Of a stretch of 5,590 nt of DNA, positions 1 through 5,590 are shown one piece after another. The stretch lies in NCBI GenBank assembly GCA_022785155.1, contig JALFRH010000021.1, positions 1-5,590 on the forward strand. The letters are read 5' to 3'. The position numbers and the translations under genes were made by a program. Under the pieces are notes generated by a model. That model ran no database searches and was not told the origin of the DNA. It saw only the letters and a list, made by a program, of their open reading frames with translations. The stretch's first letter is position 1. Every line of letters starts with the position of its first letter. Source of the stretch: Spirochaetales bacterium (GTDB lineage Bacteria > Spirochaetota > Spirochaetia > Sphaerochaetales > Sphaerochaetaceae).

Positions 1-1522
1 CCTTTGTGATAAATGGAAGGATTCAAGACTTATAAAGTTCATAAAGACTCTCCCTGATAAGGAAGAAAACTCCTGGGCATGGAGAATAAACATTCTTCTG
101 GACCGCTCAAAGAGTACAAGACGCCCTCTTGTCATAGAGTCACATCCTTCACACCAGAGCTTATTCGGTTACATGGAAAAAGACCTTCCTCCACACTTAA
201 GTGTAAGGGCGGGAAGCTATCAGGAGGCATCTGGTGGCTTTTTGGTCCTCAACGCAGGAGAGACTGTGGAGAATGAAGAGCTTTGGACTACTCTCAAGCG
301 CTACTTGGAAATGACACAAAGAAGCCTTACCAGTACTGCCGTACAGGGAGAGATGATGTCATCCATAAGGCCATATCCAATTCCTCTTTTGACAAAGGTG
401 ATCCTCCTTGGAAGCGAAGAGATCTACGATAAACTGACGGAGGAAGATGACGCTTTTCTAAGGTTCTTCAAGGTGTCGCCACAGTTCGATTATTCAATGG
501 CTGCAGATGAAAAGAATATCAACGGAACCGTAAGTTACCTGAAGAAGACGGGAGAGACTCTGACACCTCAGGCTGACAGCGCCTACAGAGAGATTCTCAG
601 ATACTCAGCCTTTCTTGCCGAAGACAGGTCCCGTCTCTCCACACAGCTCTCTCTTTTGGGAGACCTTTTGGAAGAGGCGGACTTGGACGCCAGAAGTAAT
701 GGCCAGGCTCTTATTACAGCTGAAAACGTCCGTTCCGCCCTGGAAAAGAGAGACTGGTTCAGCTCCATGGCCGAAGAGCACATAAATAGTGAAATAAAGG
801 AAGGCACTATGGTCATGGCATTGGAGGGAGAAAAGATAGGTGTAGTAAACGGGCTTGCAGTAATGGACCGTGGCCTTACATCCTTCGGCACCCCCTGCGT
901 AATCAGCGCAACAGTGGCCCCTGGAACAGAGGGGATCATAAACATAGAGCATGAAGCGGGACTCAGCGGCAATATCCACGATAAAGGCCTTTTGATTCTT
1001 GAAGGATACTTAAGGCATCGCTATGCCCAATCCTTCCCTCTTTCACTATATGCAGGTATTTGCTTTGAGCAGAGCTATGGTTCTGTGGATGGGGACAGTG
1101 CCTCTTCTGCGGAACTCTATGCCCTTCTCTCTGCCATAGGATGTTTCCCTGTAAGGCAAGATATTGCCGTGACAGGAAGTGTAAACCAAATGGGCGAGCT
1201 TCAGCCTGTGGGCGGGATAAACGAAAAGATACAAGGCTTCTTCAACGCCTGCTCCACCTGTGGCCTTACAGGAACCCAGGGGGTGATCATTCCTGTACAG
1301 AACAAATCCTCCCTTATCCTCCCGTATAAAGTCGAGAAGGCCATTGGTGAAGGAAAGTTCCATATTTGGGCCATATCAAGTATAGACGAGGGTCTGGAAC
1401 TGTTGTCAGGGCTTGAAAAAGGCGAAAGGGACAGGAAGGGAAACTATAAGCAGGGCTCCTTCAATAGGCTTATAGAAGATGAACTGAGAGACCTATGGAG
1501 AAGTAGCCAAAGCCAGAGATGA
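1..1522 (+). CDS. Lon-like (LonB/COG1067-type) protease, C-terminal part, 5' end outside window
   Basis: The reading frame is open from base 2 with no stop to the TGA at 1520-1522, so this is the last ~506 residues of a protein that starts upstream. The first ATG in this frame (173) is internal: residues before it (for example RRPLVIESHPSHQSLFG) already match the family. Numbering from base 2, residues ~25-220 are the end of the AAA-type ATPase region (GGFLVLNAGE at 78-87, RPYPIP near 123) and its helical lid (LAEDRSRLST at 205-214). Residues ~260-470 are the S16 Lon protease domain. The catalytic Ser-Lys dyad is intact: Ser366 in GDSASSAEL and Lys409 in GGINEKIQGFF, 43 residues apart as in classical Lon. 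Members of the family normally run to roughly 780-800 residues and are cytoplasmic, presumed to degrade or process proteins; substrates are mostly unknown. Two usual ATPase residues appear changed (see findings). Assignment to the family is secure; ATP dependence is not. Confidence 0.93.
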   Translation, partial: LCDKWKDSRLIKFIKTLPDKEENSWAWRINILLDRSKSTRRPLVIESHPSHQSLFGYMEKDLPPHLSVRAGSYQEASGGFLVLNAGETVENEELWTTLKRYLEMTQRSLTSTAVQGEMMSSIRPYPIPLLTKVILLGSEEIYDKLTEEDDAFLRFFKVSPQFDYSMAADEKNINGTVSYLKKTGETLTPQADSAYREILRYSAFLAEDRSRLSTQLSLLGDLLEEADLDARSNGQALITAENVRSALEKRDWFSSMAEEHINSEIKEGTMVMALEGEKIGVVNGLAVMDRGLTSFGTPCVISATVAPGTEGIINIEHEAGLSGNIHDKGLLILEGYLRHRYAQSFPLSLYAGICFEQSYGSVDGDSASSAELYALLSAIGCFPVRQDIAVTGSVNQMGELQPVGGINEKIQGFFNACSTCGLTGTQGVIIPVQNKSSLILPYKVEKAIGEGKFHIWAISSIDEGLELLSGLEKGERDRKGNYKQGSFNRLIEDELRDLWRSSQSQR

Positions 1523-1555
1523 CATTAATTGATGACTCTCTTCTCAAGCCATAGG
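1492..1555. repeat. Imperfect inverted repeat enclosing the convergent stop codons
   Basis: CCTATGGAGAAG at 1492-1503 pairs with CTTCTC at 1540-1545 plus CATAGG at 1550-1555. This gives 12 base pairs interrupted only by a four-base bulge (1546-1549) on one side. The 36-base interior holds both stop codons and a 6-base direct repeat GATGAC (1518-1523 and 1531-1536); AGAG (1515-1518) can also pair with CTCT (1536-1539). The two converging genes are separated by just 2 bases, so any transcription end signal must lie inside coding sequence, and this hairpin is the best candidate for both strands. No run of T follows the stem on either strand, so it is not a standard intrinsic terminator. It could equally be chance. 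Confidence 0.4.
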
Positions 1556-2907
1556 CCACTTCTATATCTTGAATATACCATTACAGTCTTTACCGACCAG
1601 TCCACCACCATGGCCAGCGTCACTCCTATTACTCCCCAGCCAAGCTTAATTCCAAAGAGCCAGGAAAAGAAGACTCTACATACCACTGTAGAGAATATGG
1701 AAGCACCCATGACCCACTTTACGTCACCTGCAGCCCTGAGGCCATTTGGAAGGGCGCTGTGTACCGAACAAAGGAAGGCGAAGGCAAAGTTATGGATGAA
1801 AATAATCACAAGGGCAAGTATCTTGGTCTCCCTGGATAGGGCGAAACAAGAGATCATTAGAGGAGAGACCACAAGAAGAAATACATTCCAAAGGATAGAG
1901 AACACCAATGATATCCGTAATAGATACTTTGAATAGAACTTGGCGGCCTCTTTGTCTCCCGCCCCCATACACCTGCCTATTACGGTGACAAAACATCTCC
2001 CAAGGGCCATGGAACATATGGAGGACATGGACCAGAAGTTGCCTGCACTGCCATATGCAGCTATGGATGAAGTCCCAAAGGTGCTTACCATACTTGATAT
2101 AGCCACCTTTGAAAAATGGAAGAGGAAGTTCTCCAAAGCCCCAGGTATTGAAATGGATACAATAATAGAAATAATCGGCAGGGACAAAGGAAAGATACCC
2201 TTGAAAGAGAGTGAGACCAGATTATCTTTCTTCTTCAGAGCCATGACCATGACCATGGAGGCTATTAATCTGCCGATGAGAGTGGGAATGGCCACACCCA
2301 AGACTCCAAGGTGGAGAATGAATATACCAATGAAGTTTCCTATGACATTGATGGCATTCATCAATACCGAAACCTTCATTATGACCTTGGTCTTACCCAT
2401 GGCATTGAATATGGCTGTGGAAGCTGAATATATACCTTGGAAAGGCCAGGAGAGGGCTGTAACAAAGAGATATATCAAGGCAGCTTCCATTACTTCCTTT
2501 TCAATGGAACCGAAAAGAAAAGAGAGAATTGGCTTTCTAAAGAGGAGGCAGATGGCCATTATCAAAAGGCCAAAGACGAAGGAAACCATGACAAACTGCC
2601 CCGCAACCTTATTGGCGCTCTCTCCATCCTTCTTTCCCAGATATTGGGATACTACGATTCCTCCCCCTCCTGCCAAGGCGGATAGGACGAAGATAAAGAG
2701 AAAAGCCAGCTGGTTGATCAAGCTTACGCCGCTGACTGCCGCCTCCCCTGCGTAAGACACCATTGCAGTATCGACAAGGCCCACCAAGGTAGTGAAGACC
2801 TGCTCCATGAGGGATGGAATGAGGATGGCAAGAAGAGCCTGGGAAGAGAAAGGTTTCCTGTTCTCATCCAAATTATTCTTCGGTTCAAGCTTCTTGATAA
2901 TGTCCAT
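1525..2907 (-). CDS. MATE-family multidrug/metabolite efflux transporter
   Basis: A complete 460-residue inner-membrane protein, the normal length for this family, with many hydrophobic segments consistent with 12 transmembrane helices in two homologous halves of six. Known members export organic cations, drugs or metabolites in exchange for Na+ or H+; the substrate cannot be read from the sequence. Family marks: an acidic residue in helix 1 (Asp46 in GLVDTAMV), the loop GGGGIVVSQYLGKKDGE (80-96), its counterpart in the second half (VIGRCMGAGDKEAA, 309-322), Glu259 in the first helix of the second half, and the late motif ALPNGLRAAGDVKW (385-398). The ATG at 2905-2907 is supported by GAGGT at 2913-2917, five bases upstream. 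The stop lies 2 bases from the stop of the converging protease gene. It may have its own promoter in the 75-base gap upstream or be the tail of the neighbouring operon. No frameshift or missing segment is evident. Confidence 0.95.
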   Translation of the reverse strand: MDIIKKLEPKNNLDENRKPFSSQALLAILIPSLMEQVFTTLVGLVDTAMVSYAGEAAVSGVSLINQLAFLFIFVLSALAGGGGIVVSQYLGKKDGESANKVAGQFVMVSFVFGLLIMAICLLFRKPILSFLFGSIEKEVMEAALIYLFVTALSWPFQGIYSASTAIFNAMGKTKVIMKVSVLMNAINVIGNFIGIFILHLGVLGVAIPTLIGRLIASMVMVMALKKKDNLVSLSFKGIFPLSLPIISIIVSISIPGALENFLFHFSKVAISSMVSTFGTSSIAAYGSAGNFWSMSSICSMALGRCFVTVIGRCMGAGDKEAAKFYSKYLLRISLVFSILWNVFLLVVSPLMISCFALSRETKILALVIIFIHNFAFAFLCSVHSALPNGLRAAGDVKWVMGASIFSTVVCRVFFSWLFGIKLGWGVIGVTLAMVVDWSVKTVMVYSRYRSGLWLEKRVIN

Positions 2908-2912
2908 CCCTT

Positions 2913-2917
2913 ACCTC
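2913..2917 (-). promoter_or_regulatory. Ribosome binding site of the MATE gene
   Basis: GAGGT on the minus strand with a five-base spacer before the ATG at 2905-2907. It supports that start. An out-of-frame ATG sits just upstream (2920-2922, minus strand) and lacks this support. Confidence 0.7.
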
Positions 2918-2924
2918 GAGCATC

Positions 2925-2954
2925 TATATATTCTTTTCCGTCTTGTTCCGTCAA
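2925..2954 (-). promoter_or_regulatory. Putative sigma-70-type promoter for the MATE gene
   Basis: In the only intergenic gap of the window the minus strand reads TTGACG (2949-2954, five of six matches to the -35 consensus), an 18-base spacer, then TATATA (2925-2930, four of six matches to the -10 consensus). Transcription would begin about ten bases before the ATG, leaving a leader just long enough for the ribosome binding site. Position and spacing are right, but the -10 match is moderate and the region is AT-rich, so a chance match is possible. Confidence 0.4.
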
Positions 2955-2964
2955 TCACTATGAC

Positions 2965-2987
2965 AAAAATATAAGTCCTTCCTTACA
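2965..2987 (-). terminator. Weak terminator-like hairpin after the symporter gene
   Basis: On the minus strand TGTAAG (2982-2987), which includes the symporter's stop codon, can pair with CTTATA (2970-2975) across a six-base loop. The stem is six pairs including one G-T pair, and five T follow (2965-2969). The arrangement is that of an intrinsic terminator, but the stem is short and AT-rich, so at best it would be leaky. Read-through into the MATE gene is likely. Confidence 0.22.
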
Positions 2988-4347
2988 AAAGCCCAAGAAT
3001 CATGACCGTAAAGACAAGGATGGGGAGAACGACACCCAGATACATCTTCACTGCCTTGGATCCAGGCATCTTTATACCCTTACCTGTATTGGCTTCCTTC
3101 AAATACTCATTCCAGCCCCAGCCATTTCTCCATACACAAAAGAGAATGATTGCTATGGAACCAAGAGGAAGGAGGAGATTGGACACTAGGAAATCCCAGC
3201 TGTCAAGAACCCCCTTATTCCCCAATATGGTTACACCCTTCAAAAGGTTGTTTTCCAAGGCACATGGAAGGGAGAGAAGGAGTATGGATATAAAGTTGAT
3301 CACCACACTCTTCTTTCTGGACCATTTATAGTTGTCCATAAAGGAAGCGATGATATTCTCAAAGACAGCGATCACCGTACTTAAGGCAGCAAAAGACATG
3401 AAGACAAAAAACAGTGTCCCCCATACTCTTCCTCCCTTCATATTTATAAATACATTGGGAAGTGTGACGAAAATAAGTGATGGTCCTGCATCCGGAGAGA
3501 CGGAGAAAGAGAAACAGGAAGGAAATATTATTAGCCCCGATACCACGGCGACGAAAGTATCCAAAAGAGAGATCCTGAAGGCTTCTGAAAAGAGGGTATT
3601 CTCCTTGGACATATATGTACCGAATATTTCCATGGCACAGATTCCCAGGGAAAGGGTGAAGAAGGCCTGGTTCATCGCCGCCACGACAACGGACAGCACA
3701 CCCTTCTCCTTCAGTGTCCCAATAGATGGAACCAAGTAAAACTTCAGCCCCTCCATTGCACCGGGAAGAGTAAGGGAGTGTATGGCAAGGATTATGATCA
3801 GGGCCAAGAGTCCCATCATCATTACCTTTGTTATTTTCTCCACTCCATTTTTCAGGCCCAGGGCACATACACCCATTCCTATTACAACAGATAGCGTCAT
3901 AAAAACAAGGCTATCCGAAGAGGAGGAAAGCATATTGGAAAACACCGAAGAAACGGCAGATTTATCCATGGAAGAAGAGAAGAAACCGGAGAGGAATTTC
4001 CAGAAGTAAGATATCATCCACCCTGCGACGCTGGTGTAGAACATCATCAATAGGTAGCACCCTATAATGGATGTGTACCCGACAATATGCCACTTTGAAC
4101 CCTTTCTCTCTATTTCCCTGAAGCCCTCGGCACCGCTTTTTCTGCTTCTTCGGCCAATAGCCAATTCCATGGACATTACAGGAACCCCCATTATAAGGAG
4201 AAAGATGAAATAGAAGAGAACAAAGAGTCCACCACCGTTTTCACCTGCCAGGTACGGAAACTTCCATACATTTCCTATTCCTATGGCACATCCTGCACTT
4301 ACCAGAATAAAACCTAATCTACTACCAAAGCTCTCTCTTTCCTTCAC
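2983..4347 (-). CDS. Sodium-dependent transporter of the neurotransmitter:sodium symporter (NSS) family
   Basis: A complete 454-residue inner-membrane protein, typical for bacterial NSS transporters (LeuT fold, 11-12 helices), which take up amino acids or similar solutes using the Na+ gradient. Helix 1 carries the signature SAGCAIGIGNVWKFPYLAGE (17-36) with the Na+-site Asn26. By alignment with LeuT from memory, Lys29 and Asp385 (LDSWDF) occupy the extracellular gate pair Arg30/Asp404, and Ser323/Thr324 (ALSTVIAV) the Na2 site. Helix 6 reads FFTLSLGICAMEIFGTYM (229-246). At the LeuT Glu290 position, which separates chloride-independent from chloride-dependent members, there seems to be Ala267 (LLDTFVAVVSG); I would not infer chloride dependence from this. 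The start is GTG at 4345-4347, preceded by a strong GGAGGT eight bases upstream, and it overlaps the methyltransferase gene by 26 bases, indicating translational coupling. The exact substrate is unknown. Confidence 0.95.
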   Translation of the reverse strand: MKERESFGSRLGFILVSAGCAIGIGNVWKFPYLAGENGGGLFVLFYFIFLLIMGVPVMSMELAIGRRSRKSGAEGFREIERKGSKWHIVGYTSIIGCYLLMMFYTSVAGWMISYFWKFLSGFFSSSMDKSAVSSVFSNMLSSSSDSLVFMTLSVVIGMGVCALGLKNGVEKITKVMMMGLLALIIILAIHSLTLPGAMEGLKFYLVPSIGTLKEKGVLSVVVAAMNQAFFTLSLGICAMEIFGTYMSKENTLFSEAFRISLLDTFVAVVSGLIIFPSCFSFSVSPDAGPSLIFVTLPNVFINMKGGRVWGTLFFVFMSFAALSTVIAVFENIIASFMDNYKWSRKKSVVINFISILLLSLPCALENNLLKGVTILGNKGVLDSWDFLVSNLLLPLGSIAIILFCVWRNGWGWNEYLKEANTGKGIKMPGSKAVKMYLGVVLPILVFTVMILGLL

Positions 4348-5101
4348 TCCCCCTGACCTCCCTCTCTATCCAATGTTCCATCAATATGGAAGCGGCTGAT
4401 GCTACGTTTATGGAGCCTTTGGCTCCGTACTGTCTTATGGAAACGCGGCCCAAAGATCCATCTGCCCTTTCCAAGGCTTCTTTGGACACTCCGCTCTCTT
4501 CGCTGCCCAATATACAAATTCCCTTTTTGGGAAACTCAAAATCCCATAGATCCTTTCCACCCAATTCCAAAGCAAATACAGGAATCTCTTCATCTATGGA
4601 GGAAATATCCCTCCATTCCCACTCCACACCCTCTACGGTATTGCGGCTGGTCCTAATGGATCTGGGGTGCAGAGGATCCGCTGTTCCTGGCGCTATAAAT
4701 ATTTTTCCTACTCCGAAACTCTCTGCCGAACGGAATATGGACCCGACGTTATAAGGGGAACGAAGGTGATCCAGATATAGATAGTGGCTGAAAACCTTTC
4801 TTTGGCTCCAATCCTTCTCCCCTGTCTCCGTCACCCTATCCCAATCTGCAGGAGCCTCTCCAAGAATATAGAGGGTACGGTAATATATATCTTCCCAACC
4901 CTCTCTTCCTTTCCCGGAAAAGAGAAATATATCTTTTCTGTCTTCTTCTGTAAGCAGCTCCTGGGAAAGAAGGAGTTCCATACACTCTTTCAGGTATGAT
5001 TCATCAAAAGATACACCCAAGTAGGCTTCGTGGAATATTGCTCCAAGCTTTCTCACCCTTACTCTGGGCTTCAGAGTGTTAATCTTCTTTATTGTCAGCA
5101 T
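4322..5101 (-). CDS. SpoU/TrmH-family (SPOUT) RNA 2'-O-ribose methyltransferase
   Basis: A 259-residue cytoplasmic protein from the ATG at 5099-5101. The C-terminal half has the three SpoU motifs of the knotted SAM-binding fold: NVGSIFRSAESFGV (118-131; Asn118 and Arg124), ICILGSEESGVS (195-206; Glu201), and VSIRQYGAKGSINVASA (220-236; Ser230 and Asn232). Such enzymes methylate a ribose 2'-OH in tRNA or rRNA; which nucleotide is modified cannot be told. The first ~105 residues are charged and apparently helical and do not look like the common L30e-like substrate-binding domain (see findings). The frame stays open to a GTG at 5143, giving 273 residues. I prefer ATG 5101 because GGAG stands nine bases before it (5111-5114), while the GTG has only a weak site and a 65-base overlap with rsmI. 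With the chosen start the overlap with rsmI is 23 bases, and the gene overlaps the downstream symporter by 26. Confidence 0.92.
   Translation of the reverse strand: MLTIKKINTLKPRVRVRKLGAIFHEAYLGVSFDESYLKECMELLLSQELLTEEDRKDIFLFSGKGREGWEDIYYRTLYILGEAPADWDRVTETGEKDWSQRKVFSHYLYLDHLRSPYNVGSIFRSAESFGVGKIFIAPGTADPLHPRSIRTSRNTVEGVEWEWRDISSIDEEIPVFALELGGKDLWDFEFPKKGICILGSEESGVSKEALERADGSLGRVSIRQYGAKGSINVASAASILMEHWIEREVRGSEGKRELW
4356..4361 (-). promoter_or_regulatory. Strong ribosome binding site for a GTG start inside the upstream gene
   Basis: GGAGGT on the minus strand, eight bases before the GTG at 4345-4347. It lies within the last codons of the RNA methyltransferase gene and decides the symporter's start. 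No in-frame ATG near the signature helix would fit better. It would let ribosomes finishing the upstream gene restart on the transporter. Confidence 0.75.
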
Positions 5102-5590
5102 CGTCCTTATCTCCAAAGGGTACCACGACAAATGCAAACTCACCTTTGATGGAGTCCCTGGACTTAAATGAAGAATATACTTCTTCAGGAGTACCCGAGA
5201 TGATTTCCTCGTGGGTCTTCGTCAGTTCCCTTCCAAGAACTATCTTCTCCACTCCACCCATATCCTTCAGTTCCTCCAGCGTCTTGAGAATCCTGAAGGG
5301 TGACTCGTAGACAATAAAGGCATCCCCCCTGTCAATAAGCTCCTTCAGCCTCTTCTGTCTTCTGCCTTTCTTTGGAGAAAGGAAACCTTCGAAGAGAAAG
5401 GCCTTGCCGATGCGGCCTGAGGCGGATACAAGGGTCACTGAGGCGCTGGCTCCGGGAATAGGGACAATATTATGGTCACTTTCCCTTCTTACCCTCTCAA
5501 CAAGCCTCGCCCCCGGGTCCGATACCCCAGGAGTTCCTGCATCGGAGCAGTATGCCACACTTAGACCCTGGTCCAAGAGAGAAATAATAC
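5079..5590 (-). CDS. rsmI: 16S rRNA (cytidine1402-2'-O)-methyltransferase RsmI, 5' end outside window
   Basis: The minus-strand frame is open from the window edge to the TAA at 5079-5081, giving the last ~169 residues; about 80-100 N-terminal residues lie outside. The TTG at 5574-5576 is an internal Leu, since residues before it continue the family pattern. RsmI is a tetrapyrrole-methylase-fold enzyme that uses SAM to methylate the ribose of C1402 in the 16S rRNA decoding centre. Clear family motifs are SDAGTPGVSDPG (15-26 of the visible part), PIPGASASVTLVSASG (43-58), FLFEGFLSPKKGRR (64-77), the segment YESPFRILKTLEEL, and GRELTKTHEEIISGT. The protein stops soon after KGEFAFVVVP with an acidic tail (GDKDDADNKED), so it lacks the ~45-residue C-terminal helical extension of the E. 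coli enzyme. It is the first visible gene of an overlapping minus-strand operon, 23 bases into the SPOUT methyltransferase gene. Confidence 0.95.
   Translation of the reverse strand, partial: IISLLDQGLSVAYCSDAGTPGVSDPGARLVERVRRESDHNIVPIPGASASVTLVSASGRIGKAFLFEGFLSPKKGRRQKRLKELIDRGDAFIVYESPFRILKTLEELKDMGGVEKIVLGRELTKTHEEIISGTPEEVYSSFKSRDSIKGEFAFVVVPFGDKDDADNKED
5111..5114 (-). promoter_or_regulatory. Ribosome binding site of the SPOUT methyltransferase gene
   Basis: GGAG on the minus strand, within the end of rsmI, nine bases before the ATG at 5099-5101. It is the main reason for choosing this start over the GTG at 5141-5143, whose upstream sequence has no good match. Confidence 0.55.

Noticed and set aside
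79..276. Small 65-codon plus-strand open frame near the window start
   Set aside because: It overlaps the 5' extension of the protease in another frame and its translation resembles no known protein.
583..979. Two minus-strand open frames of 124-129 codons within the protease gene
   Set aside because: They overlap each other and sit opposite a conserved protease domain; their translations show no family pattern.
173..1522. Reading the protease as a complete 449-residue protein starting at ATG 173
   Set aside because: The frame stays open to the window edge, and the residues before ATG 173 match the family, so the ATG is an internal Met and the true start lies upstream.
1940..2755. Long 271-codon open frame on the plus strand, antisense to the MATE gene
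   Set aside because: Its translation is a Met/Pro/Thr-rich string expected from reading a membrane-protein gene backwards. It has no recognisable domain, while the opposite strand encodes a full, well-conserved transporter.
3332..3868. Open frames of 135 (plus) and 169 (minus) codons within the symporter gene
   Set aside because: Both are out-of-frame shadows of the conserved NSS transporter; the translations are low-complexity or Cys/Gly-rich without any known motif.
5141..5143. GTG as the start of the SPOUT methyltransferase
   Set aside because: It has a weak ribosome binding site and would force a 65-base overlap with rsmI; the ATG at 5099-5101 has a better site and the family-like N-terminus begins there. 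It is not fully excluded.
5574..5576. TTG as the start codon of rsmI
   Set aside because: The preceding codons (IISL) continue the RsmI pattern, and a start here would remove the conserved N-terminal third of the enzyme.

Overview
The window looks like ordinary, densely packed bacterial chromosome. It holds five protein genes, almost no intergenic space, and no sign of phage, insertion sequence, CRISPR array or RNA gene. G+C looks to be in the mid-40s percent by eye. The gene families (a LonB-type protease, a MATE exporter, a bacterial sodium symporter, a SPOUT RNA methyltransferase and RsmI) are all bacterial. My best guess at a source is a spirochaete of the Treponema type or a similarly compact anaerobe. 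This rests on general impression only and is weak.

Layout: (1) Positions 1-1522, plus strand: the C-terminal ~506 residues of a Lon-like protease whose start lies upstream of the window. (2) Positions 1525-2907, minus strand: a complete MATE-family exporter, converging on the protease gene with only 2 bases between the stop codons. (3) Positions 2908-2982: the only real intergenic gap, 75 bases, holding a plausible promoter for the MATE gene and a weak terminator-like hairpin for the gene upstream of it. (4) Positions 2983-4347, minus strand: a complete sodium:neurotransmitter-symporter-family (NSS) transporter with a GTG start. (5) Positions 4322-5101, minus strand: a SpoU/TrmH-type RNA 2'-O-methyltransferase. 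(6) Positions 5079-5590, minus strand: the C-terminal part of rsmI, running out of the window.

On the minus strand, rsmI, the SPOUT methyltransferase and the symporter overlap each other (23 and 26 bases). They are almost certainly one transcript with coupled translation. Two of them modify RNA; the transporter and the MATE exporter act in the inner membrane and have no evident functional tie to them. The MATE gene may be a fourth member or may use its own promoter.

I did not find a convincing new biological system. The observations most worth checking are an apparently degenerate ATPase site in the Lon-like protein beside an intact protease dyad, an imperfect 12-bp inverted repeat enclosing the two converging stop codons, and a non-standard N-terminal domain on the SPOUT methyltransferase.
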